Source of the DNA: Planctomycetota bacterium
GTDB taxonomy: Bacteria > Planctomycetota > SZUA-567
Assembly (NCBI GenBank): GCA_020060765.1
Contig: JAGUZQ010000060.1
Location: 1 to 64,000 of the forward strand
Direction: 5' to 3'
DNA length: 64,000 nucleotides
The first letter of the stretch is position 1; every line of letters starts with the position of its first letter. Shown here piece after piece: positions 62,839 through 64,000 of this stretch. The position numbers were made by a program, and so were the translations under genes. The notes under the pieces were generated by a model that made no database searches, was not told the DNA's origin, and saw only the letters and a program-made list of their open reading frames with translations.

Positions 62839-63552
62839 TTGACTAGAGGCAAGCGGGGAAGCGCTGCGTACTGGTTTTTCGTGTCTATAGGATTTGCCGG
62901 TATCCTGCTCTGCGGTTTTATGGCCTGCCAGACGCAGTGCCGACAGATACCCACCGGATCGGCGCCCTTGATCAAGGCGCAGACCGAAGTCGTGACCGCG
63001 GAAAACCTGTTTCCCTATTCTCTCGCTGACCGCGACGGCGACGGCTGGCCGGAGGATTTTCTCTCGCGCCCGGAATGCGCCGGCAAAATCAAAATTTCCG
63101 GCGCTCCGGACGATCCGGAAGCGGAGGTGGAACTCGAACAGACCGGTTGCGGCTATCTCGATTCGAAAAATTTCGCGGTGGAAGAAGGGCGTCGTTATTT
63201 GTTCGCGGTCGATCTGAAAATCGAAAACATGCGTTTCGACCTGTCCGATAACCAGGAAACGCGCGGGATTATCTGCTTTGTCTACTCAGTCTGCGGCAAG
63301 CGCAACATCGGCGGTCGCGTGTTCGCACCCGGCAGCACTGGCGGCTGGGTTACGCTGATGCTGCCGTTCGACACCGCGAGAACCCCGCAACTGGCGAAAC
63401 TCCGGATCATGCTGCGCTGCTATAATCTATCCGGTACGGTGCATTTTAGAAGGCCGACCGTAATTCCCCTGCCCCGGGAAATTCTGATGAAAACCCACTA
63501 TATCGACATGGACGGCAGGATTTACACCGAAAGCGACGCGATGATGCGCTAA
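62839..63552 (+). CDS. Membrane-anchored or lipid-modified exported protein, unknown function
   Basis: 237 aa from TTG 62839 (GGGAGAGAG upstream). N-terminal hydrophobic segment (WFFVSIGFAGILLCGFMAC) could be a lipoprotein signal, although the lipobox FMAC is not standard. The rest is beta-rich (FAVEEGRRYLFAVDLKIENM; VTLMLPFDTARTPQLAKLRIML), similar to carbohydrate-binding-like domains of exported Lentisphaerota proteins. It follows the pseudopilin by 15 bp and precedes the next exported gene by 38 bp. Confidence 0.65.
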   Translation: MTRGKRGSAAYWFFVSIGFAGILLCGFMACQTQCRQIPTGSAPLIKAQTEVVTAENLFPYSLADRDGDGWPEDFLSRPECAGKIKISGAPDDPEAEVELEQTGCGYLDSKNFAVEEGRRYLFAVDLKIENMRFDLSDNQETRGIICFVYSVCGKRNIGGRVFAPGSTGGWVTLMLPFDTARTPQLAKLRIMLRCYNLSGTVHFRRPTVIPLPREILMKTHYIDMDGRIYTESDAMMR

Positions 63553-63590
63553 TAAATACGAGACCAGGGACTCTATCACGGGAGAAAAAC

Positions 63591-64000
63591 ATGCGCGGAA
63601 AAATCTTCACCAGAACTTTTTGTGCCTCGATTGCGGGTTTGCTTCTCTGGCAAAGCGCCATTCTTGCAGCCAGTGCCGAGGTTTATCCGGCCGAACGCCG
63701 ACCGGACAATACGGTCTATGCCATAGCCGGGGAAAACAACTACGTGCTGGTTTCCCTTTATGCGGAAAACCAGGGCAAGCACAGTCTGCCGGAAATTTCC
63801 GCCGATACCAAGGATGAGTTTATGCTGACTGTCGAAACTCCCGCCTCGGTCGAATATGTCGGCGTATTCGATTTTCAGGGAAAGAATGCCCCGCGCCAAT
63901 TCGTGGCGGTCGGGGAAAGCGCGGACGTGACCCGCGCTGGCATAGCGTATAAAACCCGCAAGATAAAACTCAACCGCGAGTTGCTCATGGAGCGGATCGT
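63591..64000 (+). CDS. Exported protein, cut by the window edge
   Basis: Partial, 136 complete codons from ATG 63591 (GGGAG 6 nt upstream) to the window end with no stop. Signal peptide (CASIAGLLLWQSAILAASA), then a beta-rich start (YAIAGENNYVLVSLYAENQ). It is likely a large exported protein like those of the other regulator-pseudopilin units. The domain content beyond 64000 is unknown. Confidence 0.75.
   Translation, partial: MRGKIFTRTFCASIAGLLLWQSAILAASAEVYPAERRPDNTVYAIAGENNYVLVSLYAENQGKHSLPEISADTKDEFMLTVETPASVEYVGVFDFQGKNAPRQFVAVGESADVTRAGIAYKTRKIKLNRELLMERI

Overview
The window looks like a chromosome segment from a PVC-superphylum bacterium, most likely Lentisphaerota (Victivallales-like). 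This is inferred from gene content: six pseudopilins with the FTLVE(L/M)LVV(I)AI N-terminus and a C-terminal H-x9-DG-like motif, large exported glycan-active proteins with CBM9-like modules, a DUF4838 protein, several Gfo/Idh/MocA oxidoreductases, LacI regulators and a sigma factor fused to WG repeats. No rRNA, tRNA, CRISPR array or type II secretion machinery gene was found.

Layout. 0-5 kb (minus): an AbiEi-type regulator fused in frame to a pseudopilin, then a GH20-like lipoprotein. 5.5-9.4 kb: a TIM-barrel isomerase, convergent with an ECF sigma factor carrying a WG-repeat sensor. 9.6-14.7 kb: LacI regulator plus three Gfo/Idh/MocA dehydrogenases, read as one transcription unit. 14.7-15.5 kb: DUF1778/GNAT toxin-antitoxin pair. 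15.7-31.2 kb: mostly housekeeping genes (methyltransferase, GT4, epimerase, ettA, membrane metalloprotease-like protein, purB, murD, prfB, glyA, SGNH hydrolase, icd, radC-like, receiver protein). 31.2-41 kb: AT-richer at its left end; a 989-aa protein divergent from an AraC regulator, then a second AbiEi-pseudopilin fusion followed by an exported paralogue of the 989-aa protein. 41-48 kb (minus): LacI, pseudopilin, LamG-like protein, DUF4838 protein, creatininase. 48-54 kb: a probable group II intron remnant, two overlapping pseudopilins, a MITE-like element and a 1197-aa exported PHP-like protein. 54-61 kb (mostly minus): a DUF4091 remnant, an M28-GNAT fusion, an isochorismatase-like hydrolase and a thioredoxin/CcdA cassette with two ArsR regulators. 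61.3-64 kb: ECF sigma factor, long-leader pseudopilin, membrane or lipoprotein, and an exported protein cut by the window edge.

The main pattern is a recurring transcription unit: a DNA-binding or sigma regulator, then a pseudopilin, then a large exported probably glycan-acting protein. It is seen in five arrangements; in one (48.8-54.2 kb) the only regulator is a divergent LacI. In two the regulator and pilin are a single open frame, and in a third a 65-residue leader precedes the pilin just after an ECF sigma gene. All three long-leader genes also carry an internal Shine-Dalgarno and in-frame start at the pilin module, so each could make both a long membrane-tethered form and a normal short pilin. 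I infer, but cannot show, that pseudopilins here are coupled to regulation of extracellular glycan use, with prepilin peptidase as a possible release switch.
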